The notes under the pieces were generated by a model, which was not told where the DNA came from, did no database searches, and saw only the letters and a list, made by a program, of their open reading frames with translations. A program made the translations under genes and the position numbers. 64,000 nucleotides of DNA, taken from contig JAJTWR010000044.1 of the NCBI GenBank assembly GCA_021613335.1, forward strand, positions 310,001 through 374,000, given 5' to 3'. Below are positions 1 through 11,563 of the stretch, piece after piece (positions within the stretch are counted from its first letter, which is position 1; each line of letters begins with the position of its first letter). Origin of the DNA: Whitmania pigra. Its lineage: Eukaryota; Annelida; Clitellata; Hirudinida; Haemopidae.

Positions 1-225
1 TTATCAATTATATTATATTACATTATATTAATTATTATTAATTACTAATATTACTAATTATTATAATATTACAATATTATTATTATATTATATTATATCA
101 ATAATTATTATTTTTATTATGGTATATTTGTATTATTATATATTAATTATTATTAATTGTATTATATTATATATTATTTAGTATTATTTGTATTATGTTA
201 TATTATATATTAATTATTACTACAA
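1..225. repeat. AT-only low-complexity tract
   Basis: Almost pure A/T sequence made of irregular ATTATATTA and TAATTATTA units. It is an interrupted AT microsatellite with no coding signal. It continues off the left edge of the window. Confidence 0.9.
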
Positions 226-2127
226 CGAAGTAAATCCAGAGCGAGATTTGTTGACGTCAAATTCCCAGGTGACTGGGTCATCCTCAACATCGATTTGAGG
301 TCACGACCTTTTGATCTGACCTCATAAAGCGAATGCCCGACTAACTTGGCAGGAGTTCATAACGAACCAATTCAAACTAGTATTCGGTGCTTTGTTGTTG
401 TTGGTGGTGGTGATGATGATGTTCATGATGACGTCATTGACAAAACAATCGATTGAAACTGCAGAATGTCTTTGGATTAAATGTTTAAGACTCTAAATAA
501 AATAATATAATTAATAAATACAATAAGAGGAAGCAGTTATATTATCTGAGTAAATGTATTGCTTCTCAGACGTCTAAGTTTAAAATAGGAATATTTAAAA
601 AGTAATTTTTTAAACGATCGAATCTCAAGTAAATGAAACGATGAAAATGCAGTGGAAATTAAACGTCCTGGTTGAAACCGAACGAGGACCTACAAGTAGG
701 CGGTTTTGAATCTCAACAGACGACGACAACAAAGGACACTCGCCGAGCACGCCAGTCACAGTTACACAGTCAGGGAGAAGGAGGGAGCAATACCCGATGG
801 AAGGAAAAGCGATAAGGTAGTGCATTAGTGCCAATTAGACAATGTCGCTACCTATTATTCCTGTGTTCTGTTGGATGCGCCCGCGAATTCTGCGCTAAAA
901 GCTTCGAGCTTTTAGCATCAATTTACGACGTCTGGGCTTTTACGCGCCAGAATCCAGTTGCTGGAGTCGGTCTTATTCATAAATCTGTTCGCATCTTCGC
1001 ATCTTCGCTCCTTTATCTCTCGCTCAACACCTCTGTTTTCCGGCTCCTATTTTTAGAAGTGGAAAGGTTACGAATCGATTTTATTGTGTTATTGTCACCT
1101 GGATGAAGCTTGGAGATTACCTGTGCGATTGTGGATTGTGACGTCACTGGGGAGATAGATATGTGGTCAGAACAAATAGGTCCTTTCCTTATTCCCCAAT
1201 GATGTGCGCTACGTGACGATTTAAAAGCATCAGTTGATTTATTGCACTGGAGCGATTGAATGAACAGAAGCATGAACGAACGAATGAATGAACGAATGAA
1301 TGAATGGGTGAATGGAGAAATGTTGGATCGATGGGAAAAGAGTCTGAAGATATCAATGCCGTGAATGGATGGAGGATTGAAAAACAAGCCTGATGAGCCT
1401 CTGATTGACAAATTGATCGATGAAATAAACAACAACAGCAACAACAGGTTGTGTTCCTGGAGACCATCCAAGTGAGACCGCATCGTTCCATGCCGACAGG
1501 CGATTGGTCGACAGATTTGTAGAAATCGTCGCAGGCTCAAATGCAATTGGCTGAAACAGCAGTCATTTTAAATTTACTTCCGGCACCAGAACCAATGGCA
1601 ACTCTTTCCAGTAGCGGCAACAGGTGTGCATTTAGGAAGATGGATAAGCTGGAGATGTTTATAAAAATGGCAGGGAGTGCTGGAGTGAAAAGTTTTCATG
1701 GATTGAACGATTTTTACTGCTTCTCGGGATAAATGCTACTCACAATGACACAAAGTGGAAAGTCAAATCATTCAAAGAGTACGTCGGATGATAATTATTT
1801 ATTTGTTTTTAATAAAAAGCATAATTCATAAAGTTTAAATATAATGAAAATGATATTTACAAATTAATGATAATAATTCTTTGAAACGTTTTCAAACATC
1901 AACTGCCTGCAAATCTTTGACATTTCAATCTTTTTAATTATTCTATATTTTTTTTTATTTCTGGAAGACTTTTAAAAATATGTTTTCAAAACTTCATCGA
2001 ATGTTTCTCACACATTTTTAACCATCCGATTACAAAGTTCACTTCATCAAAATCATCATCACGATCACTGTCGTCACCGACTTCATCATCGTCGTCATCA
2101 TCATCATCATCATCATCATCATCGTCG

Positions 2128-2162
<35 letters not shown>

Positions 2163-2186
2163 GTCGTCATCATCATCATCATCATC

Positions 2187-2224
<38 letters not shown>

Positions 2225-2255
2225 GTCATCATCGTCATCACCATCATCATCGTCG

Positions 2256-2299
<44 letters not shown>

Positions 2300-2441
2300 G
2301 TCATCATCGTCATCACCATCATCATCATCATCATCATCATCATCATTATCACCATCATCGTCATCATCGTCATCATCACAATCACCAATATCCTCCATGT
2401 AAGTAAGATCATCCTCTCACCCGCAAAGATAGCAACCGCAG
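226..2441. other. 5' flank or intron upstream of Islet LIM1 exon
   Basis: No recognisable gene. Open frames here (for example 1013-1546 minus and 1541-1732 plus) show no domain or family resemblance and lack convincing splice context. There is a short GAAT/GAAC-rich run near 1258-1320. The missing Islet start exon may lie here or beyond the left edge; I could not identify it. Confidence 0.5.
2080..2396. repeat. (ATC)n microsatellite with GTC interruptions
   Basis: Long trinucleotide tract on the plus strand, mostly ATC with interspersed GTC triplets. It ends about 45 bases before the acceptor of the LIM1 exon. It creates spurious poly-Asp and poly-Met reading frames on the minus strand, which are not genes. 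Confidence 0.95.
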
Positions 2442-5400
2442 AATCTCCCAATGTGCCGGCTGTGGTTCTGAGATCCTGGACCAGTACATCCTCAAGGTTG
2501 CCCCTGACTTGGAGTGGCATGCCTCCTGCCTCAAGTGCGCCGAGTGCCAACAGGTACTCAACGAGAACTCGACGTGTTTCGTCAGGCAGGACAAAACGTA
2601 CTGCAAGAGAGACTACAACAGGTGGGCAGAATCAGTACGATGATGATGGTGATGATGATGATGGTGATGATGATGGTGATGATGATGATGATGATGATGT
2701 AGTGGTGATGCGGTGATGATGATGATGATGTGATGGTGGCAGTGGCGATGATGATGCCATGATACATTGATTGAGATGCTGCCAGGGAAATATTTGAAAT
2801 GTTTGGCTTGCAAATGTCGGTGCAACATGAGATGAATCACGTCAACAGAGAGGAACAAACTGTCACTGTGAAGTCCCTTCCTGTAAAATGATGATGATGG
2901 GCTCTTTCGTTTTGGTCACTAAATGAAATATTTTATTGTTATTTAACCAACAATTTTATTAAGTCATTAAATGAAATATTTTATTGTTATTTAACCAACA
3001 ATTTTATTAATTATTTTCAATCATAAATAAAGTAATACAAACTAGAAAATGGTCTGATTTAACAAAATTAGTCGCCTGATGGGAAAGTTGAGTCTTTAAA
3101 AAAAGTGATGCTATTGGTGTTTCATCCATACGGATATGGTACTTCACTGTCATCATTAACCGTCAATGTTGCACCAACACTTCTCCACTCGACGTTCCGT
3201 TCTTCAGACTCTTCGGCGCAAGATGTCGCCTGTGCAGGGTGGAATTCAAGGAAAACGATTTGGTGATGAGAGCCAAGAACAGCATTTACCACACGGAGTG
3301 CTTCAGGTGCATCGTTTGCGACAGAGTTCTCAGTTCTGGCGACGAGTTTTGCATCAGAGAGAAAGGAATCTATTGCAAAGTCGACATCGACACAGCAGAC
3401 AAACAAGACAGTGAATTCAACAATAACAACAACAACAACAACGACTCTCAAAAAACGGAAACTGCAAGCGACGAAACAAAAGGTTTGTTGTTTTTACCAA
3501 TCAGAATGCTCACATTGCAACCAATCGCATTAAAATCCTGGCTGGTTAAATAGGCTGGCATCGAAAGGTAATTTTGGATTTTAGATTTGCATGGTTCTTA
3601 TTACAACTTTCAGACTCCTGTGAAGACGTCTGCATGGTTCCCGCCAGCAACAGAACTTCCAACGGAAAGTCACAATCACGTTCAGAATCCAGGTGCAACT
3701 CGATTAATAAGAGAGAAAAAATCAATTTCAGCCTAAATGCTCAATTAACCATCATTTATTCCGACGAGAATTAATAAATACCGATGTTTCTAGAAAATCA
3801 TTTAAATTTCTATGAATTGATTTAATTTCTCATTAATTTACCAACTTATTTAGATCAAGATCTCACAAATCCGACCACAAAGCGACCAGGGTAAGAACGG
3901 TTTTAAACGAAAGGCAACTCCACATGCTGAGAACTTGTTACGGGGCCAACCCAAGACCAGACGCCCTGATGAAGGAACAACTCGTTGAAATGACTGGACT
4001 TAGTCCCAGAGTAATAAGGGTTTGGTTTCAAAACAAACGCTGCAAGGACAAGAAAAGAACTCAACTACTGAAACAAATTCAACAACAGCAACAAGATAAG
4101 GTTAGTTGCAGCCCCTTTGTCTGCTTTCGGGATCATATCATAACCCAAATGCGCCACAACAAGTTTTATTCAATTACGTTCGATTGTGCACTGAGTGTTG
4201 ACTTTTAAAAACCTGATTATTGCGCAAGATTTACATACAGATTTGAAGCATGAGCACCCATTTTTTTTTATATTGAACTGGAAATTGAAAAAAAAACTAA
4301 TGCTAGAAGTTGACAAATAATTCTTCAAAATAACTTACAACTCAAAATATTGAAGAAAACTTGCCATACAATTCGACAAATTTGGTAGTTACATCCAAGA
4401 TTTCTAACCTAAAACTTTGATCAGATTGTTGACCATAATCGTATAAAATGCCCTTACTGCCTGGACTCTTCCTGATTTCTCGTTGTCTCAGTTACTTCCA
4501 TCTTCTCAAGCTTACTCTTGCTTTTCAGCTCGATTGTAGTGTTGTCTATTTTGCAAATAAACTGCTATTGATAATCATCTTGACTTGCGTTATAACAATT
4601 TTCGCTTTGCGTTGACTATGTATCATGTATCATTTGTGATATATTATTACATATAATTTTTATTTATAAATTTACCTGCGTTGTTGAGGGGCAGAAATGG
4701 CTAAACGCAAAGAAGCAAATAAAAGCAGTTTCCTAATGAGGTGTATGAATTTAGTTTTGGCTCAACCTGAGGATGATAAAACTGTTTCCAAGAGTGACCT
4801 AAAATAAAAAATAACAAATATGGCGGCGCTGTTGCTGATGTTGATCTGGAATCGGGCAGTCAGTGCGTTTCCAGATCAGCCCCCATACTGATGTCATCAT
4901 TATCCTCATACTCTAAGTAGGGTTGGGGTAAGAGTCTAAGGTGTCAAATGGATATGTTTGTGACATCAGTCAAAAATGTGGCTCGCAAAAAGCCATAAAA
5001 CTGCTTTCAAGCTGAAAAATGTAAGAACCAACTAGTCATTGGCACCAGATGGTCACCGCACCAAGTGATTTCAGTGGCGTTTCTATAGCTTTGTCCAACT
5101 GTATGAATACCGATTAAAAGCAAGTGTAATGGATATTCAGTAAGCCTATGGAGAGGCTATCCAGACCATTCAACGAGAGAAGGTTGTTGCCTTGACATAC
5201 TTCGTAGTTATGGATGGTGATCTATAAGCCGACGTCAATGGGGCTGGAAAAGGTAGCATTCGCATTCGCTTTCTGGAGAAACAAGAAGTCGTTGAGATGT
5301 TTTTGGGATGTTGATCTACTCACAGAGACATTGCAACAAATTTGGTCTTAGTCCAGATCGTTTGTGCATTTCATCATTCGATGATCCAAACATGAGCGGC

Positions 5401-7999
5401 CATCGATTTAATGTTAGTATCCTCGCATTGGGTTTTTTGTTAGCGTCTCCCTCTCTCCCCTCCCCCCAATTATACAAAAATCTTGTTTATCTCTATGCCC
5501 GGATTTTAGGAAGACAAATTTGATGGCTTCAAGACGTTTTTGCTGCGCCCTTTGAGATACAACAAACATGTGACGATAATTTAAACCGCAGATTTTATGT
5601 TCATTCGAGTTATACTCAGTCAGTTTTGATTGTGAAGTCTGATCGTCTGCCGATTCAAACATTCATTTTTGTCCAAGATAGAGGGCCAACCTAACATACT
5701 TTATTCATCCAACGTTTTATTTCTAACCATATTCAGTGCAGCTTCAGTTGTTTTTTTAAATAGCACTCTTTAAATGCAAAGTTGCTAGCACTCTGGGTAA
5801 CATTCAATTTTGAAAACATATTTCAAATTGTAGCATTAAAAGTGCTTACATGACAAAAGCCCAACTGTAAAATAATTCAACTACTTTGAAATCTATTACT
5901 TTTTATTTACACGATGAGTCCAAGTGTTCCATTTCTTTTGCTCCAAATATGATTGTCACAAGTTTGAAATTATTTAATGAGATCATCAGCCTATCTTCTC
6001 AGTCAAGGGGTTTAAAAGCTGAGGTCTTCTCACCCGAAGTGTAAGGTCAAATGTTTTCAGATTTAAATATTTATCGTGCTCTCCCAAATTTCGTTCCCAG
6101 CTTATCGTAGAATAAGTAATAATCGTAACTAATTATAATTCTAAATAATTATTTAATGACTTTTAAAGTCTCGTGGTTAGAAAGTTACTTTCGAAGATGT
6201 CTGGAATTTCCAAAACTGATCAAGTTCTAATGTTTTAAAGGTTACTGAGAAGAAATCGTTAACAGATAATGTTTTACAGAGTTTAACTTTACGTTCAGTC
6301 AAAATTATTATTCCAGTTTATTTTAAAAAAAGTTATTTTTATAAATCATTTTATTGGATCATCAGATGTTTATTTGTGCGTACTGGATTCTGCGATTTGA
6401 ACGAAAGCATTTTATTGAATCTTTGGTAGTTTATGGATCACAACCAGTGTGGCGTGGTATCGATTGAATGAATTATTGTCTTGATCAATGGAAGATGGCT
6501 GAATTGCATCGTGATGGATGAATGGTAGGTGAATGAATGAATTATGTTATGACTACATGATAGTAAGTGGAGAAGTGAATTATATCATGATGAGTGGATG
6601 GTAAGTGTATGACTGAATTATGTCATGATGAATGGATAAGTGAATGATTGACTGGAGGGCAGAAAGAGGAGACCTGAGTGCGACATTGTCTGTCTCACGT
6701 GTCTACGAGTGATAGCCTATTAAGACACGCGCCTGCCAAGTTGAACAATAATGCCGAGACCACGGAAATCCTGACTGTTATTATGCTCTTTATTTATTTA
6801 CTATCTTAACGCGTCTGGATTTCTTGTTTGTTATTTCATATAAAGAAATAAAGAAATATATAAATAATATATAAAGAAATTCGCATAAAGAAATAAATAT
6901 ATATATATATATAAATAATATATTCGCTTAATGTCATTTTTTGTTATATTTAATTATTAAATCATAGATGATAGGATTATACTCGAATGATCATAAATTA
7001 TTAATTTATAATATAACCGCAATCACAACCATAATTAAAATCACACTCCACTTAAAGCATCACAGCTTTGATCGAATTAGTTCGAAAACCCGTCCTAATC
7101 ATCTAGTTATGAAATGGACGTTAATAAATAACCAACCAACCAACCATCGAATTAGATTAACTCTTTTTTTTTTAAATTCTAAATCTTAAATAAATAAAAG
7201 AAATGCAACATGTCGACAGTAGATGAAGGCAATCAAAATTTTTTATAAGAAAATTGCTGCTTCTCCGGCAGACGACTAATTAGGAGGGGTGCAATTTTCG
7301 CCTCGAAAATTGTTCAAATTGGTCTCCAACGCCTCACTCACTGACCACCAGTTATCTCAACAACTTTGTCTTTTTGCCAACAATTATTTCTATGCCTACA
7401 TTATCTTCTTTCAATTATTAAATTAATTGTTTTAATTGATTTCAATCAGTTTTAATTTTTAATTCCGTGACTTCGTTTTGTTCACATTTAGTTACCAGAT
7501 TTCCAGGGAGACCCTTGCGAACTCGATGACAGCATGTGGCTAAAAGGGAAGGTATGAATCCTTTGAGTTTAACACAATTAATTATTTAATTAAGTTATTA
7601 TTAATAAATTAATAAACATTTAAATAAGCTGACTATTTTTTAATTTAATAATAAATAAGTTAACATAATCAATGACAGAACAACGCCGTGGTTAACTTCA
7701 GTCCCGAGCACCAGCAGGCTTGGATGACTTCTTTGGACGCCCACATGTTCCACCCGTGGAAGAGCTTGGAACACGACGAGCATTCCAGCCCTCACCATCA
7801 TCATCACCTCCCGCACCAGCAACACCAGCAGCTGGCTTTCCAGCAACTCATGCGCAACAACTTTGCCATTTCTGGTGACGCCTTGTGCGACGACGACGAC
7901 GACGCCATCGTCTGTTTGAAGGAAAGTTCCCACCACAACCTCATGTCTTCTCTCGACTACTCAGACGACATCTATCCAGGACGAGACAATTCCAACTGA
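2442..7999 (+). CDS. ISL1: Islet-type LIM-homeodomain transcription factor (5' incomplete)
   Basis: Nuclear transcription factor; Islet proteins specify motor neurons and other neuronal or endocrine fates. Exons seen: 2442-2621 (LIM1), 3208-3482 (LIM2 plus an Asn-rich linker), 3614-3692 (linker), 3854-4100 (homeodomain), 7492-7551 and 7679-7999 (C-terminus, TGA stop). LIM1 has the CxxC pair in [10 protein letters not shown] and reads on through [19 protein letters not shown]2 contains [17 protein letters not shown]. The homeodomain contains [20 protein letters not shown] and [16 protein letters not shown], near-identical to known Islet proteins, followed by a Gln run. Phases join across the introns I checked (for example TCC AG|A into the homeodomain exon). 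The C-terminus is divergent and carries a His run (about 7796-7810) and an Asp run (about 7890-7906). The start exon is missing. Identity is secure; whether it is a one-to-one ISL1/2 orthologue is inferred. Confidence 0.95.
2638..2760. repeat. (GAT)n microsatellite
   Basis: GATGAT/GGTGAT triplet tract starting 16 bases after the LIM1 exon donor. Together with the ATC tract upstream, it leaves LIM1 flanked on both sides by triplet microsatellites of opposite strand sense. Confidence 0.9.
2915..3010. repeat. Tandem duplication, 48 bp x 2, in Islet intron
   Basis: The segment beginning GTCACTAAATGAAATA at 2915 is repeated almost exactly from 2963 (one C/T change). It lies in the intron between the LIM1 and LIM2 exons. 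Confidence 0.9.
4101..7491 (+). other. Long Islet intron (3.4 kb)
   Basis: Separates the homeodomain exon from the C-terminal exons; the other introns of this gene seen here are 0.13-0.59 kb. No coding exon recognised. The stretch 4680-5300 is less AT-rich than its surroundings and may be decayed transposon DNA, but I found no terminal repeats or transposase motif. An AT microsatellite lies near 6840-6920. The size of this intron makes it a natural place for regulatory DNA (inference). Confidence 0.6.
6470..6660. repeat. Degenerate repeats of a TGAATGAATTATGTCATGATGG-like unit
   Basis: Three to four diverged copies of a ~35-45 bp unit built around GAATTATGTCATGATG and GATGGTAAGTG. It is a degraded minisatellite inside the long Islet intron. 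Confidence 0.6.
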
Positions 8000-10900
8000 A
8001 TCGCCTGGAAAGCCATACATTCCAGAACATTCCAGAACATTATCGAAACTTCCAGGCTGCCGAATGAATGATTGGATTTGTTTTGCTTGCAAATCTACTT
8101 TTTTTGTTCTTTCGAGTGTGACTTTCTTGTTGGTCTCATGTGATTGCATTTGATTTATTCGAGCGTGAATTAAGAGTATTAATAATTATTATTGTTATTA
8201 TTATTTTTATTATTAATATTATTATTATTTAAACAATTATCATGATCACAGAAAATGAAAATTACAGAAAATTATGATGTCACGAATTATAGCATTGATG
8301 TTCTCGCCGACTTCCCGGAAATAGGAAATGAGCACCAAGTCATTTTAGCAGCCGAGATGCAACAATTTGTTTTTATATTTATTTATTTTGTTTTCATATT
8401 TTATTTATTTTGTTTTTACATTTATTTATTGTATTTATTTTGTTTATTTATTTCCTTCGTTGCAATTTGCGTGATGTTAGATTGTTTTAGTTGAATTTTA
8501 ATAACGATTTGTAAAAAACAAAGCAATTAAAAATGACTTTTACTTAACCTTTGTAAATTATTCGGTTATTTGTTGAAAACATTCCATTAAATTTTTACGA
8601 TCAACAAAATCTTTTACAACTCAAATATCAAATACGTTAATAAACAAGCGAATTAATTTTTAAATCGAGTTACATGTTGTAAGAAAATCTGATTGAGGCA
8701 TCAAGGCAACAACAATAACAGTAACAATAGCAAACGATCCACTCCACACAACTCCATTTTCAGGCGCACATACATAGTTCCTCATACCGGAACAGGAAGC
8801 CAATCGAACCTGTGGCGCTAAAATGTTAGCGCCATTGTTGGAACACGAGTTCTTAATTGCGCCTCATCGATCCGTGCCTCTCTCATGGTGGATTATGTTT
8901 CCCAGGTAAAAACATCTTCCAACCCTCATCCACACGACATTCGATACACTGCAGCCCACGGGTGATGCCTCTTGGACATTGATTTGAATTCTGCTTAATT
9001 ATATTTATGAAGACCTTTTTTATTAGCTTTTTTTTTTCTAGATATTATTTCGAAGAATTGTGCTGCATTGTGAAATGATTTTACGAAGAAGTAATGGATG
9101 TTGGTAGTGTTTCTTTTAAATTCATCCTCAGCTTCAATGAAAAGTTGCCTCGTCGAGTTTTTAGGAAAGTGTTTGTTCCTCGCCGGAAGTGCATTAGACG
9201 AACTCAAGACGAGGAACCACCGCTTGAAACGAGCGATAATTGCGCAACACTGAAAATTTCCTCCAAGATTTACCTGCACTCAAACCGCGCTATGCGCACA
9301 TCGTCTGCTTCTACCATGATCGGCTGGATTGGCGAGGAAACGACACTATTAGTAGGACATGGAAAATGACACGAGATATGAAATGTGCACAGGGATGATG
9401 GTCGATAATTGATCAGATTCGAGATGAAGAGAAGCGCGTGTGTCCTGGCATGAAAATGGCGTCGTAAATAACAGGATCGTAAATGTACATTGTAAGCGGA
9501 GTTGGAAACAATGTGGCGGACGGATACAAATCATGAAGGATGTAATTCGGTCGTCTGTGTGTCGCGGAGAAATGAAGATCCATCAATCGTTGTCGTCGTT
9601 TGTTAGCGACGTCGGCCAGATGTGCTTGGCTCGATAATCCGAGAAAGTGCCATTCTTCGCCGAGACAATCGAAAGTCATAAAGATCTCCTCGGCCCTGGC
9701 GCCCAGCTTTTTACAAACTTTTTATTTCTAATTCTCAGTCGTATCTCCTCTGCTTTGTCCGCGCGGATCGATTGAGAGATCAAAAATGAGAAAACTTTGA
9801 TATCTTCATACATCCATTTTCCTGGCTCTCAAACGGCGGAAGCAGAAGTTGAGTTCTTTCCTTCCTGTATTGGTCAGTTCTTTTCATCGCAATTCATCTT
9901 TGTTTGTATTTTGCCTCCGCAAATGGATCCCCCACGCTGGAAGCTCACCTTGATATTATCGACGACTTTTCAAAAACTACCTCAAGTCCTGAATGTTGCG
10001 TGTCTTAATCAAATGATCGCGATTCTCCAGGTGCCTTGACTTGAGCTACATTGACCAACAATTTCGAGACCAATTGTCTCCTTTCCATCAATCCTCGTCC
10101 GAGGCTCCCTGGAAGAGATTTCAGTCGGCAGCGATGTTATCTGGATCCATCAAAAAGATGCTAGCGCTGATCGTGGCTCTTTTGAACTATTTCTTTTCTC
10201 GATGCTTATCATCACCAGCCTTGGCATCTGCCGTTCTCACCGCAGAAATTTAAACAATTCCTTTTGCGCATAGACCATTACCGGTGACATTATTATTATT
10301 AATATTATTATTATTATTATTATCATCATCATCATCTGATTTTATTAGATTTAATGTTAATGCGTTAGTAAATGTTGCCTCTACCTAAATCATATCTACG
10401 TGATTGCCACATAAAGTTTAAGAATATAATACAAATAAAAGCAAGCGAGATAATATTCCATCCGGTGTTCAGCAGAGCATAACGCGAGTAGTCTATAAAC
10501 AGCTACGGACGAGTGCATTGATCCAAATCCATCACACAATCACCTACAGTCGCTGAGGTTAACTCGACGTAATAATCAGGCAGACATCCATGTCAGTGGA
10601 ACACAATACTTCCATCAACAAATCTGAACAAATGGTTCAACGAGTGCGCACTTTGAAAAGCAGAAGCACTTTGCCGGGTGGCTCTCGTGGCGAGTTGTCA
10701 CCAAACACTTTCACCCTACCACACAGCCCCGTAATAATAAGCCCAACAAGAGTAATTTCATTGACCCTCTCCTGCTTTCAAGAAGGCCCAGGATTGAATT
10801 TTCGAATCTAATTATCCCTTGTTGAACAACACTCGCCTGGGAATGTCGTGCTCGCGTCCACCAGATGAACACGTTCCATGGTTACTGGTCTCCTAGCCAC

Positions 10901-11563
10901 GTCATGACGCTTTTAAATACAAACTTTTCGAGACTTCTTTCGCTCTCATGGTATCTTACACCCACCACGGAATTGTAAAACTCTCGCAGAAAAGAAAACA
11001 GTTTTCCAGTGGTAATAAAACGATCAACGAGCACCGATATAATAAAACGGACATGTGTTGTAGCGGTCAAACGTAGTCGTTGTCATAATCTGTAATAAAA
11101 TATTAGCTCATGCTTCAAATGAAAACTGATGACAAGTGAGGGACGAGGGATCAAAGATTCTCTTCCTGGGCGGCGGAGCACGGAGTAGGAAATGTACACG
11201 CATCACCACACCAAGAGGCCGCAGAGAATACAAATGAAACTGTTTGTTCTCAGAGACCGGTCAAACATTCATTTCCTAAACATAAAGCGCTCATTCGGCA
11301 ATAATTTACCTGGCACACCTGAGGGGAATGCGAATAAATTAATCCAGCGGTCTACCACTTAATGCTGTCACACGCTGAAGATGTTCGTGCCGAGGTCACA
11401 TGATCAAGCAACTACGCTGACTAAGTGAGGTTCAACTAGAACGACTATCTCAATCCTATAAAACCTTCCTATATTTACAGTCAACAATTACGATTCTTTG
11501 TCGATGATGGTGGTGATGATGATGGAGATGATGAGGAGGAGGAGGAATAGAAGGAGAGGTAGG
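8000..11563. other. Intergenic region between Islet and EED 3' ends
   Basis: The start is presumably the Islet 3' UTR, with AT-rich sequence including an (ATT)n run near 8180-8235. An ATT/ATC microsatellite lies near 10288-10336. The open frames between 9000 and 10800 lack domain resemblance or repeat structure. The region separates two convergently transcribed genes. I see nothing further that can be supported. Confidence 0.5.

Noticed and set aside
1013..1546. 177-residue Ser/Ile-rich minus ORF upstream of Islet
   Set aside because: Composition reflects GAAT-type repeats (Ser-Phe-Ile-Arg periodicity); no conserved motif or splice support.
2039..2550. Asp- and Met-rich minus-strand ORFs near the Islet gene
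   Set aside because: They are readings of the ATC/GTC microsatellite; no start context, splicing or conserved domain.
4687..4810. Plus-strand peptide [15 protein letters not shown]... in the Islet intron
   Set aside because: Fewer than 40 codons with no flanking transposon ends; possibly transposon debris but not supportable.
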